A DNA stretch of 64,000 nt from Phalacrocorax aristotelis (GCF_949628215.1 NC_134276.1:133672125-133736124); one strand, 5' to 3'; positions 1 through 10,137 are shown, counted from the first letter of the stretch. Made by a program: numbers and translations. Notes: generated by a model not told the origin, from the letters alone.

Positions 1-655
1 TAGGAAGGAGGTGACGAATTGAACAGGAGCTGAACGCCTGGCTCTGTGGCTGGTGTTGTGCTCAAGGTTTTGGCTTCTGTGATTATGGATCTACTTTTGA
101 GAAGACAGCTTTCTTGGGACCTGATGGGATTCACTTAGCCAAGTGAGGCAAGAGCGTCTTTGCACACAAGCTGGCCAGCCTTACACGGAGAGCTTTAACA
201 TAGATTTACGGGGGAAGGGCATAGCATTTCGAGCAACAAAAAAGCGACAGGGGCTGCTGATGTATCAGGAATTAACAGGGAGATGCTTCTGAAATGCCTC
301 AGAGGCATGTTCCTTTAAAAGGTGACACAAGTGGTATCCCAGCTGAAGTTCCTCTATACCAATGTACACAGCACGAGTAACAAACTGGAGGAGTTGGGAA
401 GCAACTGCACCACTAGACAGCTGTGATCTAATCAAAGTCACTGGAATGTGGTGGGACAAACCATGTGACTGGAGCACTGCAACCACTGGCTATAAATTAT
501 TCAGAAGGTACAGGCAAGAAAGGAGGGATGGGGGAGGAACGTTGCCCTCCCTGTAAAAGAATGTATTGACTGCACAGAGCTAGCTTTGAAAACCAGACAT
601 GAACAGATTGGGAGCTTATGGGTAAAGATTAGGGGCCAAGCCAACAAGCCTCATG
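1..655 (+). mobile_element. CR1 LINE fragment (5' region and endonuclease domain)
   Basis: Forward translation of 362-556 gives a run ending GYKLFRRYRQERRDGGG, preceded by WWDKPCDW. This is the conserved core of the CR1 ORF2 apurinic-type endonuclease domain, here without a usable frame on either side. The upstream 130-240 stretch (accession to a TTTAAC-type segment after a CAAGTGAGGCAAGAG motif) resembles the region before the endonuclease in avian CR1 copies. The frame is broken by stops after about 65 codons and again near 620, and no reverse transcriptase follows, so it is an old 5' fragment. The family call is from memory of the domain; subfamily is not resolved. It is cut by the window start. 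Confidence 0.65.
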
Positions 656-659
656 ACTT

Positions 660-1160
660 GTGGCTGCCTGACTCTTAGTGACAGGCCCCGTACCCGGCAA
701 TGGCCCAGGAGTGATGCTGCGACCCCTGGCCCCAACCCCATAGTGGCAGGCCCTGCACCACTGGCAACAGCCTGGGGACAGTGTTGCTGGGTCCCACTTG
801 CACAACCATCTTAATGCCAGGCACCATCCCCTGATGATGGCCCTGGGACAGTGCAGGGCTCCCCTGACACTGCCCCCTTAGCAACAGCCCCTGCCTCCTG
901 GTGTCAGCCCAGAGAGGGTGGTGCTCTGCTCCCCTGGCCACACGCCCCTTCATGGTGGGTAGTTGTAGGCTCACCTGACCCCACACCTTAGCAACAGTCC
1001 CCACCCACTGGTGACAGCCCAGGGAGGGCAGTGCCATGTGTCCCTGCCCTCACTCCTCTTAATTCCAGGCCCCACCACCTGGTGATGGCCTGCAGGGTCA
1101 GAGAAGGGGTCCCCTAGCCCCACCCCCTTAGTGACAGGCCCCAACCCCTAGCAACAGCCT
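660..1160 (-). repeat. GC-rich minisatellite, about 70-bp unit, reverse orientation
   Basis: Imperfect units of roughly 65-72 bp, each with a CCCCACCCCCTTAGTGACAG or TTAGCAACAG box followed by a CTGGTGATGGCC box. The same family lies forward at 7500-9300 and 31560-32125 and reversed at 10530-10790 and 30345-30885. Units are diverged, so the block is old. No coding potential is credible. Confidence 0.8.
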
Positions 1161-1164
1161 AAGC

Positions 1165-2035
1165 TATTATTTTGTTTTGGGTTTTTTTTTGGTCCTCCCC
1201 ATTTTCATCCATGCTCTGAACTTGAGGGAGGTGATAAAAGTCCCTGGTGCTATTCTGGCTGCCTTTAGAGCCTTTCAGGTTTTGTCACACCCGTTTTCAG
1301 GGGATTGTGGGAAGGTGGGTGGGCAGGGTCCGTGGTATGTGAGCCTCAGGCTTGGCCTAGGAAGCTGCTTCTGCTCCTGGGCTTCTGTGGTGTTGGTTCT
1401 CTCTTGTTTCTTTGAGTGATGGCAGCTTTGGAGCTGTCTCAGCTCTTGGGGTAAGTGTGTTTTGACGTTAGGAGAAGTGGAGGTGTTAGTTTGAGGTCAG
1501 GACTGGGGAGCTTGGTAAGGTTTGGCAGCATGTATACTGGAAGGTTCACTTTTGTCCTGCTCTTCTTTTTTTCTCATCGGGTGGTGTTCTAGGGCTTTAG
1601 GGGTGGTACAATGGTTTAATAGTAGGGTGTTTTGTTTGGTTTTTTTCATTGTCAGTGCATTTTCTAGTGCCAGAATTCCTGGCTTTACTGAAGATGGAAG
1701 CTCGGGTCTTTTCGCTAGTTTTGTGGTTTACTGTTGAAGTCGACAGGATCTCTTATATAGGGCCTATAGTGAGCTGCTGTGGTTGGGGTTAAGGTGAGTA
1801 TATGGTGCGCATCTGTGTATGGAGTTGTAGCCTTCCTCAAGAAAGCAGCTGGGATATAAGGCCTAGGGCCTTTCATGGTAGGGAGCAGTTCATGGCTTTT
1901 CTTTATTCCCCACAGAGCCCGTTGTTGTCCGTAGAAGCTTTGCAGCAGCTGCAGCAGGCCCTTGTATATTCTAAGCGTCGGGACTGCACTTCTGTTGTGG
2001 CCCTGTAGCAGAGCATGGCGCCTGTTGTTACACAT
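1165..2035 (+). repeat. Interspersed repeat R1, fullest copy
   Basis: This segment recurs in pieces elsewhere. Its 5' end (about 1190-1290) matches 30885-30975 in the same orientation. Its middle (about 1370-1735) matches 11940-12345 inverted. Its 3' part (about 1715-2035) matches 9640-9955 in the same orientation. Shared landmarks are GAACTTGAGGGAGG, TTTAATAGTAGGGTGT, CTGAAGATGGAAGCTCG and GAAAGCAGCTGGGATATAAG. The copies differ by many substitutions and small indels. I do not recognise the family. It could be a non-autonomous retroelement or an internal retroviral fragment. Confidence 0.7.
1802..2008 (+). CDS. Repeat-borne open frame of 68 codons, unknown function
   Basis: ATG-initiated frame ending in TAG inside R1. 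The second R1 copy (9727-9936) keeps the same frame with the same stop, and the only length difference between them is a net 3-nt indel. Shared peptide landmarks are SLPQESSWDIRP and ALQQLQQALV. No known domain is recognised. It may be a remnant of a transposon or retroviral polypeptide rather than a host gene. Frame conservation between two diverged copies is the only support. Confidence 0.3.
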   Translation: MVRICVWSCSLPQESSWDIRPRAFHGREQFMAFLYSPQSPLLSVEALQQLQQALVYSKRRDCTSVVAL

Positions 2036-2049
2036 GTGATGCATCAACC

Positions 2050-2560
2050 AGCTGTCCACGAGTGTTCTGGAACCACATGACGTACCTGGAGCTCCCTTAC
2101 ATGTGCGTCCTGCACTCTGGGGCATTCCTACACGTGTGTACCAAGCACACAACACTCTTACAGATGTGTAACATGCAATCAGCGCCCCCACACACATGTG
2201 ACAGTTACATGCGTGTAGGGGTGCTTTGCAACATGTAAGGAGCATGGCAACATACACGTAACACACACAGAGCACCCCTACACATATGTAACACATAAGC
2301 AGCACTCCTAAAGTGTGGAACACACAAGTAGCACCCCTATATGCGTGTTACAGATAAGTAGCATCCCTACACGCATGTAACACATAAGCAGCACCTCTAC
2401 ATCTATTCTCTACATGTTGTCCTCAGGCTGTGCAACACACCCTGAGCATCACAACACATGTGCGACACCACAAGCATCTCTGCAGGTACGTGACCTGCCA
2501 GGAGTGCCACCACACACGTGTGACATGCAGAGAATGCCTGTGACGCACCACACATGTGAC
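2050..2560. repeat. 30-bp minisatellite with ACATGTG/ACACGTGT boxes
   Basis: Near 2260-2400 the period is about 30 bp, units reading roughly CCCTACACGCATGTAACACA followed by TAAGCAGCAC. Towards 2450-2560 the spacing loosens but ACATGTGTGACATGC-type boxes continue. The short palindromes ACATGT and CACGTG dominate. A related, more diverged block lies at 3550-4040. Confidence 0.75.
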
Positions 2561-3010
2561 ACGCGTAGGATTCCCAGCAGCCCTTGGGTGGTGCTGGCTC
2601 TCCACAGATCGCCAGATCTGTGGCTTCCTCCTCTCTGGCCATCCCACAGAGCGTGATTTGGTTGGGGGGAGGCGTGTTGGGGGCTCCCACAGGGCGGGGG
2701 GTGGAGCAGGAAACTGAAGGCTCATGGCCAGGCCCGGCCACGCTCTGTGGTCCCTGGAGGGGACCCAGGTGTCAGGGTCCCCCATCGCCTCCTAACACCC
2801 TCCACTATACGTTCATGGACCCCTCCCTGAAGCTGACCCCTCCCAGGGGATACCCAGGCATTTGAGCAACCCCGGACTCCCCTCAGATCCCCCCATCTCC
2901 TCACAGACACCCCCAAACTCCCTCAGGATTCCCCCCCAAAACTCCCTGACACTCCCCAATGCCCCCCTCAAAATCCCCTCCATGTGCCCCTTAACACCCC
3001 CCACCCCCAA
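2561..3010. repeat. Segment D1, first copy of a local duplication
   Basis: Begins with GGATTCCCAGCAGCC and GGGTGGTGCTGG and passes through CTTCCTCC, GAAACTGA and CTCATGGCCA to a C-rich tail with CCCTCAGA and CCCTCACA runs. The same order of motifs recurs at about 4000-4330 with roughly three-quarters identity by eye. With the preceding ACATGTG minisatellite it forms one of two tandem units of about 1.5 kb. Confidence 0.65.
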
Positions 3011-3540
3011 GCCAAACTTGGTTGTTGTTGTGGCCTCTCTTGGTCTGTCCAGCCAGAGCGGGCCCAGGGGTTCCTCACTGGGGACCGGGAGGGGACCGGC
3101 ACTGCTCACAGGGTGGGTGGGTGGGGCAGGTGGTGCTTGCAGATCTCATAGCCCCCCTGCAATGCCCCGGTTTGGGTCCCCCTGCTAGTTCAGGGGAGAA
3201 GGTTTCTGATTCAGCAGGGGGTTTGCAATAAATTTGGAAGTGAATCAAGCTCCCCTAAAAGGGGCTGGGGCAGGGCTTACCTTTGCTCTGATTGTCAGTG
3301 GGGGGGGTGATTGACAGGCATGTGGCCCTCATGGGGAGGCGGTGCGTTGGCTGGGGGCCAGGAAGGGCCAGCAGGTGCCAGGGGAAGACAGCCACCAAGC
3401 AGGGCTCCACATTGGTCCACACGGTGGGTGGGAACATGCGGTGACATGCATGGTGACACAGAGCAACAGATCCCCGAGCCCTCCCCCCCCCGTGACTCCA
3501 CCCCCATCATGCCCTGGGGGGGAGGGGTTGGGCACCCCAA
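3011..3540. other. Unassigned spacer, partly duplicated inverted at 31 kb
   Basis: I see no gene. About 3400-3620 matches 30990-31250 in inverse orientation (shared words: CTCCACATTGGTCCACA, CATCATGCCCTGGGG, CACATGTGAGG after inversion). A good minus-strand splice-donor string, AAAGGTAAGC, lies near 3276-3285, but no matching reading frame is convincing. Confidence 0.5.
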
Positions 3541-4035
3541 GCAAGCAACCTCACATGTGTGTTCTTGGGGGGGTGTGTGTGACATGCCAGGAGCACTGTT
3601 ACACACATTTGGTGGGGCTTGGGGCAGGCCCTGGCATCACGAGTCATGGTTGATGAGTAAAGTAGCATCACATGTGGTTAAGGCCAAGCGTCACTACACA
3701 TGTGTAACATTGCCTGTAGTAGAGCCGCATGACATGCCAAGAGCACTGCTACACTACAAGCACATAACGTGCCAGTGTCATCTTCACTCGTCTATAACAC
3801 ATGAAGCATCACCACATGTGTCCCAGGGGGCTGCTGCAGGCCAGGAGCATCGTTACACGCCTGTGAAACATGAAATGTTGGCACAGCCGTGTCCTGGGAC
3901 CATGCAACATGCCAGGAGCAGCACCTCACAGGTGTGGCACACAATCACCGTGTGACATGCAGAGAATCCCCGTGACCTGCCACACATGTGTGAACACGTA
4001 GGATCCCCAGCAGCCACGTGACTTGCCATGACACA
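3541..4035. repeat. Diverged ACATGTG minisatellite block
   Basis: Loose tandem array of boxes such as ACATGTGTAACAT, GACATGCCAAGAGCACTG and CATGCCAGGAGCA. It is related to 2050-2560 but more degenerate, with unit length varying from about 30 to 40 bp. Confidence 0.65.
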
Positions 4036-4740
4036 CGTGTGCAGTCACCCCTGGGTGGTGCTGCCTTTGACAAGAGGTGCTGGATTTGCAGCTTCCTCCA
4101 CTCCAGCCACCCCATGGAGTGCAGTTTGGTGAGGAGGAGGCATGGGGGGGGACATGAAACTGAGACTCATGGCCATGCCCTGTGGCCCCCAGGGGAAGTA
4201 CCCAGGCTTCCAGGTCCCCCATCCCCTCCTAACACCCCCCACCATCCAATCATAGACCCCTTCCCCAAGCTGACCCCCATGGGGACCCAGGCTTCCAGGC
4301 ACTCCTGAATCCCCTCAGACCCACCCCAACCCCCTGTTTCCTAACCAATCCCTTAAATCCCTTCAGACCCCACCAAATATCCCTCAATAACCCCCCAAAC
4401 ACCCTCACAACTCCCCTCCCCAAACCCCCAGGGGGACCCAGGCATCCAGGCACCCCCAAACCGCCACACGGACCTGAAATCCCCTCACAAACCCCCCCTA
4501 ATCCCTCATAAACCCTCAAATCCCCCCACAGAGCCCCTCACAACCCCCCCAATCCCTCACAGATCCCCCCAATCCCCCTCACAAGCCCCAACATCTCCTA
4601 CAAAACCCCCCAAATCCTGTCAAACCCCCAACATCTCCCCACAAAACCCCTTCACAGACCTCACCATCTCATGAGCCCCCAAATTGCCTCATAAACCCCA
4701 AAATCTCCCCCCTCAGGGAGGTGACCCCCAACATTACCGT
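4036..4740. repeat. Segment D2 plus C-rich simple tract
   Basis: 4036-4330 is the second copy of D1. From about 4310 to 4720 the plus strand becomes a quasi-repeat of CCCCTCACAA and CCCCCCAAATCC words, about 20-30 bp apart, with almost no G. The minus strand is correspondingly G-run rich. No coding signal. Confidence 0.7.
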
Positions 4741-4808
4741 GAAGGGTGGGCTGCCAGGTCACGGCAGACCCATGACACAGCTCTGCTGTCACCACTGTGA
4801 CACTGACG

Positions 4809-5323
4809 TGTGGAAAACAGACTCCACAATCTATAAGGTTGTAAAGTAGGTATGTTTATTCAGCAGTGGGCAGCATGGGGGTTAGTTCCACCAAAGTCAT
4901 GCCCGTCAGCATAGTAGCTTGTCTTGATTTATACAGTAAAGCACTACATATACATGAGGTTTCCCAATATGCCTATATATATGCATGACCATTCCCGACT
5001 TCGTATCAAAATTAGCCTAAAGGAGTCATTTCAATAAATCTTTCCCAACTGCACTTGTGCAGTACCTCCTGGTGGTGGCTGCAAGGGGTCGTGGGGATGA
5101 AGGCTAACAATTCCTCTTCATCACCACTAGTAACCCCTTGTTTTTGTGCAGACCCAGTTACTCTGGGTTCTTGTCCAGACCACAAGGTCGGTTTAAGCTG
5201 GTTCTTGAGACAAGTTTCTGTCCTTATCAAGAACTTGTCCTTTTCTGGGAGATTCCGGGCCTCCTTGCTAATCATTAGTTTCTGTCCTTATCAGTGGTCA
5301 CTCACCGTGTCAGTGCTGTAACA
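4809..5323 (-). mobile_element. Solo retroviral LTR, minus strand
   Basis: The element begins TGTGGAAAAC on the plus strand and ends GCTGTAACA, giving TG...CA termini in both readings (minus-strand start TGTTACAGCAC). On the minus strand a TATAAAT box lies at 4927-4933 and an AATAAA poly(A) signal at 4855-4860, about 70 nt downstream, the expected order for promoter, R and U5. No internal region or second LTR is nearby, so it is a solo LTR. A target duplication is not clear (left GACG, right GCCG). Avian ERV class is not determined. Confidence 0.7.
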
Positions 5324-5373
5324 GCCGCTGCCACTGGTGCCGGTGCTGATTTCAGTGCTGGTTTCGGCAGCCA

Positions 5374-5716
5374 TCATGGGTGTTTTTGGGGCACTTGGGA
5401 TTTGAAGGTGGTGGTTTTGCAGCTCAGGGGAGGGTCTTTGGGGAGAGAAGGGCCTTGGTAGGGGCTGGATGAAGGGAGGGGGGTGACAGAGCCTTCAGCA
5501 TTGCTGCCGCCCTCACCAGAGTCTTCCTCACCACTGCCACCACTGCCTCCTTCATGGCGTTTAGGGGCTTTGGGGCAGCTGGGGGGGGGAGGTGGAGAGC
5601 AGCAGGACCCCCACAAAGAGATGAAAGAAGAGGAAGATGAGAAGAATGAGGAGCCGTTTGCCTTCCTCACCAGCTTCATCATCCTCCTGATGGCCTAGGC
5701 ACCACCATGGCGAGTC
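5374..5716 (-). CDS. Possible exon of an unidentified gene
   Basis: Minus strand: a polypyrimidine tract and CCCCACAG place a possible splice acceptor just before 5716. An ATG at 5682 opens 102 codons ending at 5374 (start MMKLVRKANGSS, then Ser- and Pro-rich, then Gly/Glu-rich). An upstream ATG at about 5708 gives a 9-codon frame whose TGA overlaps the second start. An alternative minus frame over the same DNA encodes a strongly hydrophobic run (RLLILLIFLFFHLFVGVLLL), which looks like a membrane segment but lacks a local ATG. A plus-strand frame (5483-5698) is also open. The promoter at 6.5-6.95 kb with a donor-like CAG/GTAGGG at 6501/6500 would suit a minus-strand gene. I do not recognise any protein. 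Confidence 0.25.
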
Positions 5717-5739
5717 CTGTGGGGAGGAAGGGGGTGAGG

Positions 5740-6440
5740 GGACGGCTCCCCCCAATTCTGGGGTGACAGAGACACACCCCACCTAAAAACAACTCCATGG
5801 GTGGGGGCAGGACACTGTGGGGAAGGGCATGGGACCCCAGAGGGGGATGGTTGGGATCCTGGGCAAGGTGCAATGCCTAGGGGGGTGGGGGGGTCGGACC
5901 CCTGTGGGGGGTGACACTTGGGGGGGGGATGTGAAACCCCAAATCCTGGGGTCCAGCAACCAAATGGGGGGCTCAGGACCCCAGTGGGTGGGGGCGTAGG
6001 ATGCTGGGGGGAGGGGCAGCACCCCTGGGGAGAGTGGAGAGCACTCATGGGTGGGGGTGACACTCAGCTGGGGGAGGTGGGGGGCATGTGACACCCCAAA
6101 TCCTGGGTTCTGGCCCCCAAGAGGGGTGGTCCAGGACCCACATCGGTGAAGGGCAGGACACTGGGGGGGTGTGGAGGGGGACCAACACCCATGGGTTAGG
6201 GTTGACACTTTGGGGGTGGGGTATGTGTCCCAGTGCAGCATGACAACCCTCCCACTAGCACCCCCGGGGGAGCGGGGAAAGCATGCTAAATTGCGGGGGA
6301 CATCATAAAATGGGGGCACCCTAAGGCAGGGGGAGCACCCCAAAGGGGGAGGGGGACACCCCAAAGGAGGAGGCAGCACTTTAAGGGGAGGGGAGGCCCA
6401 GGGGTGACACATCATAACCCCCATCCCAGATGCACCTCCC
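5740..6440. repeat. G-rich tandem repeat, about 125-130-bp unit plus short units
   Basis: The boxes GGGGTGACACTTGGGGG, CACCCCAAATCCTGGG and CAGGACCC recur about 125-130 bp apart between 5880 and 6200. From 6300 to 6400 shorter units with CACCCCAAAGGGGGAG follow. The plus strand is G-run rich. Long open frames here on the minus strand are proline-rich artefacts of composition. If 5374-5716 is an exon, this lies in its intron. Confidence 0.7.
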
Positions 6441-6497
6441 ACCCTCCCTGCCCCCAGGCGTGGCCCCCAGCCCCAACCCCCGCTTTGGGGGTGCCCC

Positions 6498-6960
6498 TAC
6501 CTGTGCCCCTCAGCAGCCGCGTGGGTCCCACCGGAAGCTCCTTTTACTCCAAGACCAACAAAATGGCGAATAAACGCGGATCAAATGGCGGCGCTGTCCA
6601 ATCAGTGCTCACAACTGTGCGACAGGCGGCTCGATGGCCAATGGGGAGAGAATAGAAACTTGCTGGCCATCCCGCCCCGTCCCCCTCCTAAGCAGTGCTG
6701 ACAGTGACCAATAGCGGCAGGGCAGCGGGCGGTGCGGTGCGTACGGTAGCCAATAGGAGCGGTTTGTGGGCGTGGTTAAGCCAGCCCGGATTTGCTTACC
6801 TGGCACCAGCGGGGGGGAGTCGAGGGAGGAGCAGTGCCACGCGATGCACACTGGGACGGAGAGTCCTGTGCAAAGCATGACAGGATTTGTAGTCCGCTGC
6901 AGGGCAGCCTACCCGAGGGCGGCAGCGCCTGTGACCTACAACTCCCAGTGTACCGCTGGG
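6498..6960. promoter_or_regulatory. CpG-rich promoter, probably bidirectional
   Basis: Many CpGs, together with four CCAAT boxes on the plus strand (6598, 6638, 6708, 6750), two YY1-type AAATGGCG sites (6561 and 6583), an ETS-type CCGGAAG (6531-6537) and a GGGCGTGG Sp/KLF box near 6768. ACCTACAACTCCCAGTG at about 6934 matches the ZNF143/SBF element, with an inverse-like copy (GGATTTGTAGTC) at about 6883-6894. This combination is typical of vertebrate housekeeping promoters. A donor-like site at 6501/6500 on the minus strand would give a short non-coding first exon. Which strand is transcribed cannot be told from sequence. Confidence 0.6.
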
Positions 6961-6976
6961 CACCCGAGGCCTCTTG

Positions 6977-7014
6977 GGAAGCAGAGTCCACCGAGCTGGG
7001 AGGACTCTGCTTCC
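6977..7014. repeat. Perfect 13-bp inverted repeat, 12-nt loop
   Basis: GGAAGCAGAGTCC at 6977-6989 and its exact complement GGACTCTGCTTCC at 7002-7014. It sits immediately beside the ZNF143-like element at the edge of the CpG-rich promoter. Confidence 0.85.
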
Positions 7015-7499
7015 AGCGTGCCACGTGGTGGCCCTGATCCCCTAAATCCCTCCTTCCCCCTCCTGTTTTGCTTCCCACCTACCCACCCACCAGAATCTGG
7101 CTCTTGAGGGAGGGGGAAGCCTGAGGCCTTTCCCAATGGGAAGAGCTCTCCTGATTGAACAGGTGCAGTGGCCAATAATGGTGCGGGCTGGATGTGACAC
7201 ACTGGATCCCACCTGGCCCCGCCCCCATGCTTTGCCATGCCCCACCTAACCACTTAACCATGCCCCTTCACCTAACCACACCCCTTGCATTGCTTAGCCC
7301 TGCCCACTTAGCCCTGCCCCCCCCAAGCCAAGCATGCAAGGTGGCTCCTTCCCTCCCTCAACCCTGTTGTACCTCAGTTTCCTCATCCCAGGTATTGGGG
7401 ATGCCTGCCAAACGCCAACAACAAAAATGTGCCAGGGGGTGGGGGAGGGGTGGAGGAGGGGTGGAGGGAAGGGGCACTAATGCATCAAACTTCCTGCCA
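7015..7499. other. No gene seen
   Basis: Contains a further CCAAT box (GGCCAATAATGG near 7170), a short run of CCTAACCAC/CTTAGCCCTGCCC words at 7240-7330 and a G-rich tract at 7430-7475. Open frames are short and compositional. Confidence 0.5.
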
Positions 7500-9300
7500 T
7501 TCATTAACTGACAGGGGAAGCAGCATCCCCACCCAGACCATTACCAGGAGATAAGGGCTATTAGTAAGGGGTTGGGCCATGGGAGCCTAGCACCACCTCC
7601 AAGGCATTAGCTTGGGGTGGGGCCTGTCACTAAAGGGTGGGGCCAGGGGTACACAGCACCACCCTCCCTGAGCTGTCACCAGGAGGCAGGGCCAGGGGAG
7701 CCCTGCTCCACCCTGACAGGCCATTGCCATGGAGTAGAGCCTGGCATTAAGGTGAGTGAGGCAAGGGGCGTATGGGACTGCCCTCCCTGGGCTGTTGGCA
7801 TGGGGTGGGGCTTGTCATTTAGGGGGTGGGGCAAGTGACCCAGCATCACCCTTGACCATTGCTGAGGTTGCAGCCTGTTGCTAAGGGGTGTGGCCAGGGG
7901 AGCCTGGAACCACCCTCCCTGGGCACTTACAGGGTGCACAGCCTGTCATTAAGGGGGTGGGGCCAGAGGGACCCAGCACCACCCCCATCACCAGGATGCA
8001 AGCCAAGTGCTGTGGGGGGAGGGGCCAGGGTAGCCCCACACCACCCCCCAGCTGATCACCAGGAGATGCAGCCTGATGCTAAAGGGAGCCATGCACCGCC
8101 CTAGGGCCTTATCCAGGAAGGCAGAGCTTGTTGCTAAAAGGGTGGGGCCAGGGGAGCCTGGAACCACCCACATGGCATTCACCAGGGGGCAGGTCCTATC
8201 ACTAAGGGCGATGGCACCAGGGGGACACAGCACCATGCTCCCTGAGCTGTCATCAGGAGGCAGGGGCTGTTGCTAAGGGGGTGGGGCCAAGTGGACCCAG
8301 CACTACCCTTGGGTCATTAATAGGGGTGCAGCCTGTGACTAAGGGGGTGGGCCAGGGGAGCCAACCACCTCTGCCCAGGCCATCATGAGGAGGTAGGGCC
8401 TTTTCCTAAGGCACGGGGCCAGTGTGGCCTAGCACACCCCTCATCCTTAGATAGGGGGGCAGGCCCTGTACCTAAAGGAAGGGGCCAGAGGGGCCTCAAA
8501 CTGCCACCTGGGCATTCACCAAGGCACACGGCCTATCACTAAGGCTGATGTGGTCATGGGCAGAAAGCACCACCATCACTGGGCTATCAAGGTGGGTCGG
8601 GGCCTATCACTAAGGGGATGGGGAGGGGGGAGCGTAGAACTACCCCCCAGGGTATCACAAGAAGGTGGCCACTGTTGCTAAGAGGGTGGGGTCAGGGGAG
8701 CAAAGAACCATGCCCAGGCCTTCACCAGAAGGTAGGGCCTATTGCTAAGGTGTGGAGCCAGGGGGGCCTAGGACAACCTCCTGGGCCTTAGCCAGAGGGG
8801 TGCTGTCAGGACAGCCTGGAAACAACCCCTGGGCATTCATGAGCAGGCAGGGGGGTTACTATGGGGGTGGGGCAAGGGGGACTCAGCACAACCATCCCTA
8901 AGCTGTCACCAGAAGGCAGGGCCAGAGAAGACCTGCTCCGCCCCCACAGGCCATCATCAGAGGATGGGAACTGGCATTAAGGTGGGCCAGGAAACGGGCA
9001 CATGGCACAGCCCTCACCACTCTGTTGCCAGGGTGCAGGGCCTATCACTAAGGTGGTGGGGCATTGGAAGCACAGCACTGCCCGCCAGGATATCACCAGG
9101 ACATGGGGACAATTGCTAAGAGGGGAGTGAAAAGGGAAGCCCAACAGAGACACCAGGACAACAGCAGGAGGTGACAACTGTTGCTAAAAGGTAACGAAAG
9201 GTAAGCCTAGCACCACGTCTCAGGCCTTAGCTGGGGGGTGGGGACTCTTGCTAAGGGGGTGGGAGAGACAGGCACCAGAGCAATCCCCCGCTGTTACGAG
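7500..9300 (+). repeat. GC-rich minisatellite, about 70-bp unit, forward orientation
   Basis: About 25 units of 65-72 bp. Each carries CTAAGGGGGTGGGGCCAGGG, a short G/A-rich stretch, AGCACCACCC and a CATCACCAGGAGGCAGGG box. Units are variable in sequence and length. This is the longest block of the family in the window. Confidence 0.85.
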
Positions 9301-9342
9301 TTGGTACAGCCTATCACTAATGAAAGGACCTGCCATCACAAG

Positions 9343-9612
9343 AAGAAAATGCCACTCCCATGGACAACTCCCCCGCTGCAGTACCCAATGTCGGTCACTT
9401 GGTGGCAGCAGAGCATCAGATTCAACATCAACCAGGTGCTTTCAACTGCAGAGCTGGCCTCTGAAAACAGGGAGACACACTGTTGGGAACAGAAGCAAGC
9501 CTGGCAAGAGAACAGCAGGAATGTCTGTGTGGCTGTGAAAGGGCTGCCAAGAAAAGGCAAGTACAAGCAGTAACTCTGAGTCCCCGCAACATTGGTGTGG
9601 GAGAAACCAATA
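9343..9612 (+). repeat. Left arm of inverted repeat
   Basis: AGAAAATGCCACTCCCATGG through to TGGTGTGGGAGAAACC, present reversed at 10255-10526 with few mismatches in the outer 200 bp. The spacer between arms is about 640 bp. The minisatellite outside each arm is also inverted, so the palindrome reaches beyond the arms. Confidence 0.85.
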
Positions 9613-9639
9613 CTTGTTTGCACATTTGGGTATGCGGTT

Positions 9640-9955
9640 TACTGTTTTGTATTTTAGTATTTAAGTTGACATGATTTCTTAATAGGGCCTATAGTGAGCT
9701 CCTGCAGTTCAGGTTACAGTGAGTATATGGCACGCATCTGTGTATGGAATTTTAGCCTCCCTCAAGAAAGCAGCTGGGATATAAGGCCTAGTGCCTTTCA
9801 GGGTAGGGAGCAGTCCATTGCTTTTCTTTATCGCCACCCCCTGTATCCATTGCTGTCCCTAGAAGCTCTGCAGCAGCTGCAGCAGGCCCTCGTAGATTCT
9901 AAGCGTCAGGACTGCGCTTCTGTTGTGGGCCTGTAGCAGAGCACGGCGCCTGTGA
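9640..9955 (+). repeat. R1 3' part, second copy
   Basis: Matches about 1715-2035 in the same orientation, sharing TAGGGCCTATAGTGAGCTCCT-like and GAAAGCAGCTGGGATATAAG words. Located in the spacer of the inverted repeat. It carries the second copy of the repeat-borne frame. Confidence 0.8.
9727..9936 (+). CDS. Repeat-borne open frame, second copy
   Basis: ATG-initiated frame of 69 codons ending in TAG. It aligns along its length with 1802-2008. The SLPQESSWDIRP and ALQQLQQALV segments are identical, other residues differ, and a net 3-nt length difference preserves the frame. The same frame is also open for 11 codons upstream of the ATG. No domain recognised. Confidence 0.3.
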   Translation: MARICVWNFSLPQESSWDIRPSAFQGREQSIAFLYRHPLYPLLSLEALQQLQQALVDSKRQDCASVVGL

Positions 9956-10137
9956 GAAGATGGAAGAGAGGAGGTGCTCTCAGAACGCAGGGCAGGCTTT
10001 GGAAGAGTAGGGTCAGAGCCCGGGGCTTTAGGACTGCAAATGCAGGGCAGGATCTGTCGGGAAGGGGTGGGTTCCCTTCCGTGACAGTTCGGGAGAAGCG
10101 AAGGGGTTTCTAAGGTTTTAGGACCGCAGGCTGATTG
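9956..10137. other. Spacer sharing an inverted copy at 11.19-11.27 kb
   Basis: About 10050-10140 (GGGTTCCCTTCCGTGACAG, TTCTAAGGTTTTAGGACC) matches 11190-11270 inverted. No gene seen. Confidence 0.55.

Noticed and set aside
3255-3437. Exon on the minus strand ending at AAAG/GTAAGC
   Set aside because: The donor string is good but the frame is unsupported and the segment belongs to a duplicated repeat block.
5695-6442. Long proline-rich minus-strand frames as genes
   Set aside because: They coincide exactly with the G-rich tandem repeat and overlap in several frames.
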